From Orthonyx spaldingii (Eukaryota; Chordata; Aves; Passeriformes; Orthonychidae): a stretch of DNA of 64,000 bases. The stretch is taken from assembly GCA_013397795.1 (NCBI GenBank), contig VZTJ01002531.1, positions 1,395,748 to 1,459,747 of the forward strand. Direction: 5' to 3'. Below, piece by piece: positions 1-14,300 of the stretch (the first letter of the stretch is position 1; every line of letters starts with the position of its first letter). The translations under genes and the position numbers were made by a program. Below the pieces are notes generated by a model. The model saw only the letters and a list, made by a program, of their open reading frames with translations. It did no database searches and was not told the origin of the DNA.

Positions 1-17
1 AGCACCATGTACTCTTT

Positions 18-42
18 GTGGGTGTGTGTCTGTGTGTGTGTC
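18..42. repeat. TG-rich microsatellite
   Basis: Short interrupted (TG)n run. Confidence 0.7.
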
Positions 43-897
43 TTAAAAAGAGGCTGAGAGTCTGAAGCTCGAGCTGCAGACATTTCTACATTTCTGGGGG
101 GAAAACCGTCATCTGAGATTTGCTCTGTGATTGTCCACAGTTTAGGTAATCAAATGAATTCTCAGGCAAAGTACACACTTTACACTGTAAATCCCCATAA
201 ATACGATTTTTACCCACGAGATGCCATATTTGTGTTGTTGAATTTCATCACTGCAACCAATCTTTTATCCAAAGGTAGCTTTGCAGTGTGCTGTGGTGAC
301 AGGGGGACTCAAGTTCATTCCCAGCTCCTTGGATTTCCGTGACCACTGATGGCCATCCCTGCAGCAGGGCCTTCACTTTCCCTTCTGTGAGCATGGCTGG
401 ACTGACCACACCTCTGAGAGCATCTCAGCTGCAGTGCTGGGAACAGAGAGCCAGGTTTCCTTTAGCCTGTTGAAGACAAGTAGGATGCAGAGCGAACAAG
501 GGCTTTATCAGAGCCTGTTGTCACCTCCTGGCACAGTGAGCTCCAATAGCCTCTCCTGGGGTAAATAGATGCTTAAATTCTGGTGACCATGGCCTTGTTT
601 CAAGAGGAATGGACATGACATTTTGGCAGGGGGATAAAAGACATTTCTTCCTGTCATTAACCTGGTGACCTGGAACATAGTTGTCCCTGATAACGCTTGG
701 CTTTGAGTTGGTGATTGAGAAACATAAAGGGAAAAGTGCATTTCCCACGTCAGATTCTGGAAAGCTTCTACCTTTGTCACATAAGCTGGGTGTAGCTCAC
801 CTCTTACTGCCATCTCCAACCCAATCATCCAAAATGCTGAGGGGCTGCCTGCTCCCTGTGAGTTACTCCCAGGTCAGATGGCCCTAACCCTGCTGAG

Positions 898-930
898 CTT
901 CCAAAAGGCTTCCAAAAGGCTTCCAAAAGG
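898..930. repeat. Perfect 11-bp tandem repeat, 3 copies
   Basis: The unit CTTCCAAAAGG is repeated three times without mismatch. Confidence 0.95.
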
Positions 931-1840
931 AGACAGGCTGCATCTCTGGAGAACAGAAGAAAATAAAATCTACTGCTAAAACACAAACAGGAATTAGGAA
1001 ACCGAGTGTTTACCATGAAATTGTGCAAATAGGTAACACAAGTAACCTTGTTTTGTTCATTCTTGTTCAGCTTTAGAAAACCAGTACAAACCTCAACCGT
1101 GTTTTGCAAATTGCAGATCACCCATGTGTTGGATTTCTGGCCGGAGCTTTGGGGTTGTTCAGAGAGAGAAAATGAGGACTTATCTATCATGAAAGTTGTA
1201 AAATCCCTGTCTTCCATTTACTTGCTGATGGGACTGTGGAGAATTTCTTGGGACAAAAGCACTGGCATTAAAAGGAGCATAAAATAAAACTCCCTCAATT
1301 TACAGCAAGGGCGAGACTTTCAGGAGCACATAAGCAGCAAAAGTGTGCAAGTGATGCACTACAGCTCAGTTTGTGTTCATAAATCACTGAATGATTCTGG
1401 AAGTGTCACCAGGCACATTCTTACTCCTCCTTTTCCAACAAGGAAAAGGAAGAAGGTAAAATAAGGGGGGATAGAAGATCCCAGTCCTATGGAACTTTAG
1501 TCAATTCTAAAACAGACTGACTAGAGCCAGTTCTGCTTTCAAATATGTTTGCTTACAAAAATCTATCAGTTAAAGGAATTACTCCAATTTTATTTTTTTT
1601 CTGAGCGCAGGTTCTGGGATCACTGAAATTTCTGGGATTTAAATGGTATCAAAGGCAAAGAAAAAAAACCATATGTATATCAGGGCTGTCCTGGGAACCC
1701 TCTGAGGCAGAGCAGATACATCTCATTTTCCTACACTTGATGCTGAGATAACTCAAAACAGTATTAGGTGAAGTCAGCTGAGTCTGTAGTGTTTACTCAA
1801 CTTATCTATTCAGATCTGACCTAAAATCATAATGCTTACT

Positions 1841-1869
1841 AAAAACAAAAACAAAAACAAAAACAAAAA

Positions 1870-1950
<81 letters not shown>
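1841..1950. repeat. (AAAAAC)n followed by 80-base poly(A)
   Basis: About five AAAAAC units run into 80 uninterrupted A. It could be a simple repeat or the tail of a retroposed sequence, but I see no recognisable body or flanking duplication. Length is prone to sequencing error. Confidence 0.9.
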
Positions 1951-1951
<1 letters not shown>

Positions 1952-2158
1952 AACATCACAAGCAACAAGTTCAGTTCTTTGTCAGGGTGGTACCACTGAG
2001 CATTCAAACTGCAGGTCTGAATCTGACATAGGTGAAATTAAAATTAGGAGCTAAATCCTATTCTGTCAGTGGGAGTGAAATACCAGGCATCTCACAAACA
2101 TGTTATTTTAAATAACCTTCTTATTCTGCAACAAATATCTGCTCAATTTTACTCCAAG

Positions 2159-2336
2159 TTCTGCCGGAGTGTCAGGTCTGAATTGGTTTCAAAGTTTTCC
2201 TATTGCCAAGGAAAAGGAGCAGATACACATCGAAATCCAAGGGTACAATGCAGTTTGTCACGAAATTGGGAATCCATCAGCAGCAGAATACGCTGCAAGG
2301 GAAATATCAGGTCCACTTGCTTTGATTTATATGGGG
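2159..2336 (+). CDS. SPATA16: SPATA16 likely exon (start uncertain)
   Basis: Reading frame with ATG-GGG at 2331-2336 followed by a strong GTAAGG donor in phase 0. It contains NPSAAEYAAREI and PLALIYMG, which line up with the mammalian stretches HPAYAEYIYTDL and ALHMLPQ just ahead of the next exon. The acceptor could be at 2158 or 2175. Similarity is weak, so this exon is a likely rather than firm call. Confidence 0.45.
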
Positions 2337-5300
2337 GTAAGGCTGGAGAGCGCTGAGTGGGGTTCTCCATTTGTCACTGTGACCACACAGCCTGGCATCT
2401 TAAAAGCAGAGCTCCCTGCAAACAGAGCACTCCTTTGTGAGAAGTGACACTGACATTCAATCTAGGTTTATTTTCTGCAGGGGAAGGGAAGGGAGGATAC
2501 AGCTGGTCCAGCTCCCTACACGAAGGTGCTTTGTACAAGGGCTCTGAGCATCCGTCCTTGCCGAGGTCGGGGCAGAGGCACCCAGCTGACACACAGGGTT
2601 TGACAGCAGCACTCACACTCTGGACACGCCACAGCATAGGTGACACGTTCCAGATCAGGCAGGACATGCAGGAAACCTGGGATTGTGGTGGAGGTGGTGA
2701 TGGCAAAAGCACAGATCTGTAGGCAATTAAACCTCACAAATTCAGGGAACAACAAAACAGCTTCTTTTGCAGACAGAAGATCCGGATGTTGTGTTCTGAA
2801 GGGTTGAGTTCTTAATGCTTTGGATGATCAGCATTGAAAAGTGCATAGATGGGAAGAACATGCTTTATCTTATGCATCAGCAAAATTCAAGCTGTTGATG
2901 CAAAAGTTTGCAAAAGCTGAAATTTCAAAACTCTGTTAGAGCTGGGTGGGTTGGTTTGGTCACCTTTGTTCTGTCAAGATTTCTGGAATCCATTTCAGTC
3001 CTTCTTAGACTTTTTTATCCCCACTCCAAAAACAGGAAGTAGGTTCTCTTACAACTGAAATGTGACAGTGGAAATTATCTTGATTTTACTGGTGCAGATC
3101 CTCATGGAATTTACATATGGTCAGACATGGCTGAATCTCTGCCTGCCCAGCAGTGCTTACTCACTGTGGGTTTCAGGAACAAATATATCAGAAAAAAACT
3201 TGGAAAGGTCTTTAACTAGAAAGCTGCCAATTTTTTCAGGTGCACCAACTTGAGTAATGGGTGGGAGAACTCAAGGGTGATCTCCACACTCCTTGCTGGA
3301 TGAGGAGAGTTGGGGATTTCTTGGGGCCTTTTTCTGTTTGCCCAGAGAACTCTCTCAATCTTCCTCATTCCTCCAGTTTGTCCTCATGCTGAGAGACCTT
3401 CTATAGGAAATAAATATGAATAAACACGGTCTAAGTTTTTTTAAATTTAATTTCCTAGACCAGAAGGCACCTTTCAGTCCTACCACAGAAGAACAAACAA
3501 AAACACTGGGGGACAGAACTGGGGGAAAATACTATAATGGATTTTATAAGAAGCACCAGAATAAATGTGAGTATAAAAACCTCTTTTTGGTGTGTGATGT
3601 GTGGTGGCAGAATCCTCTGTGTGTGTGAATGATGTTGTGCTTTTCAGTGGGTACTTCATGCTGCACATGCTCCTCCCATGTCCACAAACACCCCATGGAC
3701 TGCACTAGGAGCTGAGATCAAATGAGGTTTAGATACTTTTTAAAAGTAGTCCTAATTATTTAACAGTACCCATTTATTTAAAATCATTTAACATGCAATT
3801 TTCTCAAATCTTTATGGCCTAATAGATCATATCCCTTGTCCACATAACCACCAAAACTACTCACTATATTTAATACCCATAGTATGCTACACATTCCACC
3901 AGGATCTCCATCAAGAGTTAATAATTGCTCCTTGAAGCATTTCTGATGATTCAGACCCTGATCCCTGTGTAGGGAAGTATGTGAAATAACCTTCAAATCT
4001 GCTACAGCCATATTAAAGGTATATTAGTTAAATTCCACTCCATACTTTTCTGCAATAATGTACACAGCTTTTTAGCAGCATGGCTGTTGATTAGCACAAA
4101 AGGTCAAAAATCAAATTTGCATGTAGACTAGACTGTTTTAATGCAATTCTTAAATTATTCTCCCGAAAATATGAGGAAGAAGCCTCTCCTCCTCCCCAGA
4201 TTGTGAATGCTAATGTTAATGCTTTTTCCCTAGCAATAGCTGGGTTTGAGTTTTCTGTGCGTTGAGGGAATCAGAGCCATTTTCTCGTCAGGAGTGTCTT
4301 AGCAAATCACAGGATTTATATTCTTAGATAGGAGGTTGACAAAAACTGCTACTTAGCAACCTCTAGCAAGGAAGAAACATTAGCTAGATATTTGAGGAAG
4401 CTCTGTCTCCTTTAGTTTCAGAGAGCAGCTGCTGAAACAACAGTAAGTGCCTGAACTCACGCGGCCGGTGGGAGGCAAAGGTGCTCAGTGCTTCTCCAAA
4501 ATGGGAGCTCACAAAGTGTCTGCATCGCTGGGAGGCAGGAGAAGGGTCAGACATCCCCAAGGAAACACAGCTGCTTCTCTCCAGTTCTCTCCTGAAGCCT
4601 TGTGCTGTTGGCTTTGGGTGAGCAAAAGCCCAGGTTATTGATGTGTGGGCTGACAGAAGTGGCATCTTTGGGAAAGTGAAATATCTGTTATGGCTGTGGG
4701 CACTGCACTTCAGTGCACTTCGGGAAGCTACAAGTGCAAACAGACACTGGGTTGGGTGCTGGGTACAAAATAAACCCCTGGCCTTTCTAAAAGCCCCAGT
4801 AAAACTGCAATTTAAGAAGAATAATTGAGTCCACAATTCTCTCTTTGGGTATGACACAGAGCTTTTAGAGGTAAGATTCCTCTGTCACAGTTGTACAGTC
4901 TCTGAAGAGTATCAGGAAGAGAAAAATCTTTGAAATCATATTCGATTTGGATTTTCCAAAACTACCCTATTCTGTAAATGAATTTGGAGGAACAGGACCA
5001 CATGGTTCAGGCAGAGCCAAGGAGCAAAAACAATGGGCATTACACAGATAGAGCCAGAGCTGCTCTGCTGCTGAGGATAACATCTCCTCATGGGGCTGAC
5101 AGACTTGGCCAATTTTGCTTCTTTAAAAGTATCCCAAAATTTTCGTTAAGCTAGAAATATGACTCCATCTTACTTCTGTCACACACAAACTAAATTAAAA
5201 ACTTCTGCAAGGCAAACTTCAGCTACAGAATTAAGCTTTACAACTTAAAGAAGATAAAAGAATATCTTTGGTTTTTAATAGAACCAACATCCCTGTCTTC

Positions 5301-8300
5301 TTTTTAACTTGAAGATGCAAATGCACAATTCAAATTCTTGTCCTGATCAGATTCTTTCTGACAAAACACACAGTGCTAAAGTAGACTTGATGAAACCATT
5401 GGCAGCACTGAATATTCTAGGCAATTCTGCCACCTCAGTCCTGCAGCCACAACCCAGAGTTAGTTATGTGCTTTACACACATGCCAGTGTCGGTATCACG
5501 TGAAGTCAGAGGTTTAAAATGCAGAGAGTTTTCTCTCGGCCCCCCTTCCTCACAGAGAACAGCCAGTCCCATTTAAATCAAGGGGACATTTGGGTATTGT
5601 AAAGCAAAAAGCATTTGAGAAAGAATGTCACAGTCTGGCCCCTCATCTGCAGCTGGTGGGGAAATGCCATAAACCTCATCTACCCAGAAATACCACGGCA
5701 CAAGGGTCATTTCATTTGCCTTAAAAGATGTCCGTTAGTCAGACCTGCAGCTACTCATACCCCAGCCAAGACTGCCAGCACTGACAAGCAGTTACTCCAT
5801 TAAGTGATTTCACTGGGGTCATTTCTGCTGCTTTGTACACACCAAGTTCGCCTTTCTCTTGCTGTGGTCCCATGCTGATGGCACACGAGGCTACTTAAGA
5901 GGAGAAAGAGTGGCCAGAGGGGCTTATTACACTGCTCATATTATAAAGGTGAGCAAAACCTACCATATGATTCACAGCACGATGCTTGCATTTACAGATC
6001 TCACTGTTTTGTTGTCTATTTTTTAAGTGGAGGGAAAGTATTTACTACACATGGATTTCAGCACACACGCTTCCTGAAGGATACCAAGGGCATTAAAGAA
6101 ACATTATGATGGATTTTTCCTGCTTGTTATTGCAATGCACTGCAGAGCTGCTTGCAAGGCATAGCTTCATTCAGATTTTTGAGCTGAAAAGCAGTGGAAA
6201 AGACTCCACAGTAGAAAAGAACTACTGGGGGGCATTCCAGACTTTTGCAAAGTGGTGCTCTTTAAGGTGATACTAAAACATGCTCTGAGTGTTGGATATG
6301 ACACATCCTGCTTAAAATCCAGGCTGACCAAACATTTTGCTTTTCTTTTTTTTTTTTTTTTTTTTTTTTTTAGCACTCAGCAATTCAACTTTGTTTATAA
6401 ATAGAAGTGGCAGAAGGGATGACTCCTTTCTTGCATATAGAGAAAAGGAAAACGTGGGGGTATCACGCCAAAGTTCTCAATACATGAAAGGACACATGAT
6501 TCACTCCTCTCACATGCTCTGCAGCTCCTTTTTGCAGTAAAAGCTTTGTTCTGGCTCTTAGTGCTGGGTGTTTAGCAAGAGCTAAGGTAAGCTCCAGCCA
6601 GAAGAGGCTGATCTGCTTTGTGTGGGTGCTTTTTCATCCCAAGGTCAGAGGAAGGAGGATGTCACAGGGCTGATCCTCAGGCAGCAGGACCTTATTTCTC
6701 TCCCAGCAGGAAGGTCTTCAAAGATGTCTCCAGAAATAAATACCCTTTTTAGTTTTAGTTTAAAGGGAATTTGTGCAGCAAAAAGTTTTCTAGGGAATGC
6801 TCCCTCTTGGGAGGATCCCTGCCTCAGGCAAGACTGCCCATTATGAATTAAGTCCTCAACAGAAAGTTCATCAATTGCTTATTTTTACTTTCTCCCTTAA
6901 ATTCTCCTTGGAATACTGGTCAATAGGGGTGAGATACATCCAGAAAGTAACAGCATCATCATTTACCTGTTTATTATCTGAATATGTCACTGCATTTCTA
7001 ACCAGGAAGCGACTCTGACTCCATTTACTGCATTTTTGCTTCCTTTGCTACCTGATTCCTCTTTCCCACCTGAGTCCCCATTTAAGGTTGCTACTTGCTT
7101 AACCTTCACTGTGCCTACCTGGGCTGGTTTCACTTTCAGCTGATTGCCAGGTCACTTTATTATGTTTTTTACTGCAGCTTAGTAGCCCCTTGAATTCTGC
7201 TACAGTTCATGTAATTCTCATCATGCGGATCAACTCCCCATGGAAATTTTCTTCCTGCCAGCAGCAGTTATTTACTTTCTCTTTCTGCATTTCTCATTGT
7301 CACTGAAACACCACCTCTGACAATGTTCAACCTCCTCTAATCTCTTAAAAAAAACAAAACAAAAAAAAAAGAAACCCTTGTCAGTTATTTATTTATTTAC
7401 TTCCAACCTAGTCTAAATTTAAATAGCATTGCTGTGTCCGCAGAGTGAGTGTTGGCTCAGATGCCAAATTTGTTTCCTGGAGCTATATAGCCTGCCCTTA
7501 TATTTTTCTGAAGAGTCAAGCAGAGAAAAAATTGTTTTCTTTTAGCCTTAACTTTCTTAATCACTGGAGAAGCCCCCAACAGACACAGCATGATGAGAGA
7601 GGATTGTTACCTGCTTTGTGAGATGATGACTCAACGCACTCATTTCTCACTGCTTGCACGAAAAGGGTTTGGGCGGATTTCAAGAATAGCAGGGAAAAAC
7701 CATTTGCTGCATCTCAAATGTTGTGAGACTATTTCATGTTGATAAGAGCTCTTTTTCTTTCTCATTAACTGATTGCTTCTCCTTCTTTTAATGCACACAG
7801 CTCTACCTGGGGCTTTCAGAGACCAATGATCAGGTGGAGACCAAGCTCCATTTTCTTGCTTGCTTTAGCACCACGCTAACTAGACTGGGTCAGTCTTATA
7901 ATTTCAATGTCAGAGAGCGCAGAAATATTTTTCCTTCCTGGTATCTCCTAGTAACACTAGGTCAGGTCCTCAGAAAATGACTCTTTGAGTGATAAAAGTA
8001 GTTTTTAAGGAGGTTGTCCTGGTCTTCCCTCTTAGAGATGGGCTAACAGTTCATGAGAAGATGAAGGACTTTCTTGGATCCTCAAGTGAAATCATGTGCT
8101 GTTATACACCTTTGTTTCACCAAATATCTCACTCATACATTGAGTAAAATCCATCTTAGAACTAGTTAGGCTTTCTGTGTTTTCTGGTCCAAGTGAAACT
8201 CACTGCAGACTTTCCACCTGAATTATCAGAAGCTTAATTGCCACCCCAGTCTTGTCTGTACCTATTTTTACACAATGGTCCTTCTGCTATCATTGTCTTT

Positions 8301-11300
8301 TATCTCTCCTTTCCTTTTCAGTTGTTTGCTCTCTTTGGAATTCAGCTCTGCATTATGTTTATTGAGAAGAATAATAAGCTCTTGGCATTCTCATTAATAG
8401 ACTAATCAAAGCACACTTCTCTCAAAAGAGGTATCTCCTACCGTGCTGGCTTCTCTGCTCTGTGGTGCTTGGGTTTAAATTAACCTCTCCAAACACAGCT
8501 GATGGGAGCTATCTGCAATCCTCCAGAGAACTGCTGACCAGAGCTCCTTTTCCCTGTGCACTGTCTGATTCTCTCCTTCAGCTAATGGAAATACCAGTCC
8601 ACTGCCTCAGCTCTTTCATTTCCAGTCTCTCACATCTGGAGCTCCCAGATTACAGCTTCATTCCTGTGCTGGTCTCAGCACATAAGTCTTTTATTTCATA
8701 CTGTTTCACAATTATCCTAGGTATCAGATTAAAAGGTGTAAAATTAACTGTAACAGGATTCTTTGTATTCTTTTAGAGTTAAAGAAAACTGAGCAGTTTG
8801 CCATTACTGATCCTGTGAGAGGTACAGAAAGCAAGATCAGAGTTGTTATTAAATTCTTAGCCTTGATAAGAGAGCCACGTTCACAGTGATGGTTGCCCAG
8901 TGCAAATTTCTGCAAAACCAAGATCAGGACCAACCCAAAAGATGAAGATTCTTTGTGAAGAGAAGTTCAATTTAAAAACAGGACAGAGTTTATTGGAAAA
9001 AAAAAAAAAAATGTCGTTCCAAACTTTCCTTTCACTCTGTTCAATTCATGATTGAACCTAGAATCACCTACCTGAAGTGCATGGAAATGGCAGCATCAGG
9101 GTGCCACCATATGGAGCTGCCAGAACAAAGGTCTGCTAAAAATACTGGAAGTGGTTTTGAAAATTTATGCCAATTCTTGGAATTTCAGGCACTTAAGTGC
9201 ATTCAAAACCCTGATTAGATGAATGGAAATTTCACTCTGAAGGGCTGAGCATTCAGATATGCAATGGCTCCATCTCGTCGGGAATCTAGGCCAAATTGCT
9301 TTTGAAAATTTCAGTAGGGTGCTTATTTGCATTTTTGGCATCAGAATACTTCTGAAAATATGGTGGCAAGGCTGCCATCCATCAAACACTTCAGCAGGTG
9401 CTGAGATTTTATGCAAGCACTTGGCTGAGTTTCTGTATTCACACACTTAAAATTTACCATGTGCCTGGCTGCCTGGAGGATCAGAGACCACCTCTGCAGG
9501 TTTTAGGCCCTCAAGGTTATATATTTGAAAACTCTGGATTTGCCTAGTCTGCAAACAAATCATAAGCTGACACACTGCACGCTTTCCTCAACCTCTTCAC
9601 TGAAACTTTACAAGCAATCCATATAAGTTAGGTAATATTTAATAGAGAGGATTATGGAAAAGCCATTTCCAAATGAGAAAATTGCATTCAAGTTGGTTAT
9701 CTGCTGTCCCCCCTTCACATATGTTATGACTGCATATTTATTTTTCTAGTACTACTAGAGAGAGTGTGGCATGAAAATCTTTTTTTTTTTTTTTTTCCCC
9801 TCTTCAGAGATTGTCAGCAGCATTATCTTTATGGTGCTGGATGTCATATTGCTTATAGCATTACCAGCACAAATACATGGGCTGATAAGCCTCAAGGTGC
9901 AGGACTTAAAGGACAAGATTTTTTTCCTGTGACTCTCCTCTAACCTCCTTGCTTTTGCTGGGAAAACAGGGCAAGCACAGCTCGTGTCCAGTGTGATGGA
10001 GAGGTTCCATTCCAGCAACCTCCTTGGCCGCTGGCAGAGAGAGGAGGAACAGTCCCAAGTGATGAATCAAGTGATGGCTGAGCTGGCAACCATCCCCTGC
10101 CCGCAGGAAGTCACTTGGGAGGGTGCAGAACTGGTCAGGTTTTATTTCTAACACCTATTTTGGCCCTTAGAAGAAGAGAGCCAGGGAATCAAGGGCCAGG
10201 CCAGAGCTCTGCACTGCAATTTGCTCCGTAACTCATTTTTCCAATAGGCAGCCCTGAAGTAGTTTTAAAATCGACCTTCAGTGCTTTATCAGAGGAGGTG
10301 CTGATCACCTGCAAGGATGACTTTTATAGAACCAGCATGACTCATCTGTGGGCATATTTTTAAAACCTCTTCTTTTCCCCCAAACCTCCCCAAATCAGTC
10401 TGGGAAAATGATTGCAATTATTCAGATCGTGCTACTTTAAGTTATCTAACCTCAGAAGCCACCTGCGGCAAAACAGGCCCAATCCAGCTACAGCTGAGCA
10501 GAGGGGGAAAAGACAGGAAAGGTTTCCTTTCCTGCTTCCATCCATGACTTGCTCCCTGCCTCTGAATAATCCTGTGTGCCTGCTAGGCTTTGTTTTCCCT
10601 TTGTGAGAGGAGGGCAGCGAAGCCAGCAGGGCTGGGACTGGAGTCATTAAAGGCCTGATAGTACATCAATAAGCTGCAATCAGAAAGTGCCATGTGATTG
10701 TTCTCCCTCAAGACTGCCAGGTTTTACAAAGGGGGAAGGAGGGAGCTCAGGTACATGTAAATTTTAAGCATTTCATTCTAGGGGGGGTGGAAAAAAAGTC
10801 TCTCCACAGGCCTTGCATTTAAATGCAGTCCAATTCTGATGATCCAACTAAAAACTCTTGGTTTTCCCAAAGTCGGTCCCTTGCCATTTGTTTGCAGTCC
10901 TGCAAAGCTCCTAAGCTCTGCAGAATTAAAGCTTCACAGCAGCTTGCTTTAGGGAAGAGAAGCAGCAGCCTGCAACTGCAGGAGGTGGTTGCCAGACTTT
11001 GAAGTCTGGGCTCGAGATAAGGGGGAACGACATTGCAAAGAAACTGTGTTATTAAAAGACATCCTCCTTTTGATTCAAGTTCTCCGGTATTAAACTTCAG
11101 CAGGCCCACATTTCAGGGCTGACTAAAGGGTCTTGAGTTATTGGTACATATTTCAGTGATAGGTTTTTCTCCAGGGCACAATATTTTCAGTACATCGCAC
11201 GTTCGGCACAGGCTCTCACTCTCTTGTCTGTATCTTGTCATGTAGTAATCATAAACCTGACCTCCCTGGAAAGCTTTTTGGAGAGGCTTTAGGCCACCCA

Positions 11301-14300
11301 AGACATAGGTCTTTGGTCTCTTAAGGGTAGGACTGGGCAGAACAAAGGTCTATGCTGGGACATTTAAGTGACAGGCTTTAAATCTTTCAAGGAAACACGT
11401 ATTTTTTGTTTACTGAGCACAAGGTAAAAATGCCTTTTTAAAAGAATCAAGACAGAAAATCTCTACCAGCTACACCGCATTAATTCAGAATGCATTCATT
11501 TTCCTTTGTTCTGCCATACAGCTGTAAAATATATCTTTATTCTCTGTCTGCAAATGGAGGCTTGGTTTCTTTATAAGTGGAATATTTTAGTGAAGTTAAG
11601 GCACCACAGTGTGAAGGCACAAGACTGCAGGCAAGAAGTTGCAGAATAACTTCACCAGGGAGTGATTAATGGGCTTTATCTTCCCTGGTGACACCAACCC
11701 ACACGGCACAGGCTTCTCCCACGCCAGTAGGGACCGGTTCCCCACCTCATCCCAGCTGCACCAAGCACAGCACATCGCTGCCCATCGCTGGGTCTGCACT
11801 CCTGAGCCATCCAGGCAAAGAGGGACAGAGATCCCCACTTGCTCATCCTCCTGCACCCTCCTCACCTCACTGGGGTCCAGGCAGGATGAACCATTTGCAG
11901 GACTGGGCTGTCTTGGTGGGATCCAGCATCTCCCAACAACCATTCCAGAGGCGGCTCCCCTGTCCCTGGGGTCAGAGTCACAGCACCCATGCTGACCCCA
12001 CGTGCTTCTCACTCTTCACCAACATTTCTAAGAGAGATCTCATTTTTTTCCTTGAAGAAAACTGAGCTGGCCAAGTTCTAATCGCGCTTGGACTAATAAA
12101 AATTTTAAATAATTCCTCTGAGGTCATTCTGACTTTACACTGGTAAAACTGAGATAAGACTTTATGACCAAAGGAGGCAGTTAAATCGTGTGAGTTAGAA
12201 AAAGCTAAAGATGCCAAATGTTTATTATCACATACTGAATAAGTTGTATAAAGTTTAAAAGACACTGAATTTATAATAGTCCAACTCACAAGGATCCCAA
12301 AGGCATTTCAGTTATAAACTCTTCTGTGTAAATGTCTTCTTGTAACTAAATAAATAAAGTCCTAAGATATGGCACAGGAAACCTCAAATGAGGCCTTTTT
12401 AAGTCAGTATTTATTCACAGACCTTGGGAAAACAAACATTCTGTGATTTCAGTTAGCTTGAACTATTGAATATGAGTGGAGAAAAAACCCTGAAGAAAAT
12501 CTTTCCAAGGTTTATGATTTCAATGTCTCTATATCTGTACATCATAAATCAAGATGAAAGGTTGTTAGAAAAGAAAAAAAATCTATTTCCATTTAAAATC
12601 AAATTGGGACAGTTCTTTTTTTTTTAAAGCAGAATTTCTCTTTGGGGGGGATTTTCCAAAAAAGATCAGCTTTGGGAGAATTACTGTGGTTTGCCAACTG
12701 CCCACTCTTGTAGGTTCACATTTTATCTGCCAGTAGAGCTGATGAAACACTTTGGGTGATAAAAATTAAAACCAGAGAACACACTGGGCACTTTTCACTG
12801 GCACGTACCAATATCAGTGAAACTAATTGGAAAGATTTCTTGTTTTAACTTGTTGCCCAAAGCAGTGAAATCTGCAGCCTGGTTGGGCTGTCAGGGCAGC
12901 CCCTCAGGGGTGACAGACTGATGTCCTGGTCCCTGTCCCAGTGGGTGTTGCACAGCCAGTTCTTCAGAGAGAATTACTCCAAGGAAAGCAATGGAAACAT
13001 CCTCCCCTTCCCTGACCAGGTCCTCTGCTGCCTGGTTTGATGCACGATCTGTGCTTTGCCCATTCTGCCCTTAATACCCTTAATCTCTGGGCTGTGTCTA
13101 TTCTGGATTCATAGAAGGAGATTATATGTCATAAAAGTATGGTGACAGAAAATTTCTGACAGGTTAACTCTTGAAGTCAGAGGCAGAAATGTATAGCTTT
13201 GTTTTTCATCAACGCTGATGCACAACTTTTAAAAACCCAAAAGATTTCCTAAAATGTTTGGACCAACAAGATTCAATTTAATGGCTGCACAAGCTCAGGG
13301 AAAACAGGCTGGGATTGAGCATAACAAATTCCTTCAGAGATTCAAAAGAAGATTCCTGCATCCTTTATCCAGTATTGGGATACAGATAAATAATTTTAAC
13401 TTCAAATACCTGAATGTGTAGGATAACTTGAGGAAATACAGATCTGCTTCTTGAATCCCAGGGCAGTATTTTTGTATCTTGTGCAGATGAACCTGAATGC
13501 TGATGTTTGATGTTTTACCACCTATGTACTCATATTAGACTGCTGCCTGCCCAGGTACAGACGGCAGAGACAATTTCTTGAGGCAAGAGAGAACTTCTCC
13601 ATAAATTCTAATGCTTACATTGTCCAGTTCCTTGTAATGAGTAACGGAGAGATTCCAAAAACTATTGTTTGCATTCTCTTTAAGCAACTAAACATTTTAG
13701 AATAGACCTACTAGAACACAGCAATGTCACAGGTATTCATTAGCAGTTTCTCCCAGTCTGTCCCTAAATACTGATGCTAATGGCTGCTCACAGGAGTCTG
13801 CTCAAGGATCTGAGCCTTGTGTCTCTCTTACTGAACTGAGAGCCACTGAAACATTTCCAGGTGTTTGGGAAAGGTGCAGGGTGAGGCAGCGCTGTGACTA
13901 ACCTGGAAGGGTACTGGAGTGAGGCAGTGCTGCAGCTAACTGGGATTTCAGCCTCCCCTCTAACACTAAGGGCTGATTACCAAGTATTTTCCCTCAGCTT
14001 CCTTTTATAGTTTACACTAGAAATTGTCAGCCTTGGTTTTATGCTCTGTTATGCTGAATGATGGGGAGAAGGAAGGGTTTGCCAAAGGAAAAGGATAGTA
14101 AAAGCAGGGAAAATGAGCTAGATACTTCCAGCTACAGTAAAAGCATCTCAGCTTTATTGTTGTCCTCTTGTAAGGTTTTACATGCTGCTTTAAATGATGA
14201 TACATTAGCCTTGGGAGAAAATACTAAAAAGCATTCATGTAAGACACAGAATATCTCAGACAGCTAAAGAATAAAATATGGAGCCTTTATTCTTTACAAC

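Larger units (their letters stand above)
1..2158 (+). other. SPATA16 intron (inferred), no exon supported
   Basis: AT-rich sequence upstream of the first exon I can place. It holds a short TG-rich run (18-42), an 11-bp triplicate (898-930) and a long A-tract (1841-1950). Confidence 0.5.

Noticed and set aside
1172..1290. Possible upstream SPATA16 exon (RENEDLSIMKVVK resembles REESISKLIK)
   Set aside because: Only a few residues agree, similarity stops at once, and no donor fits the following exon.
1810..2007. Poly-Phe/Leu open frame
   Set aside because: It is the translation of the poly(A) tract.
4384..4857. 157-codon open frame on the minus strand
   Set aside because: It lies antisense within a SPATA16 intron and shows no domain or family resemblance.
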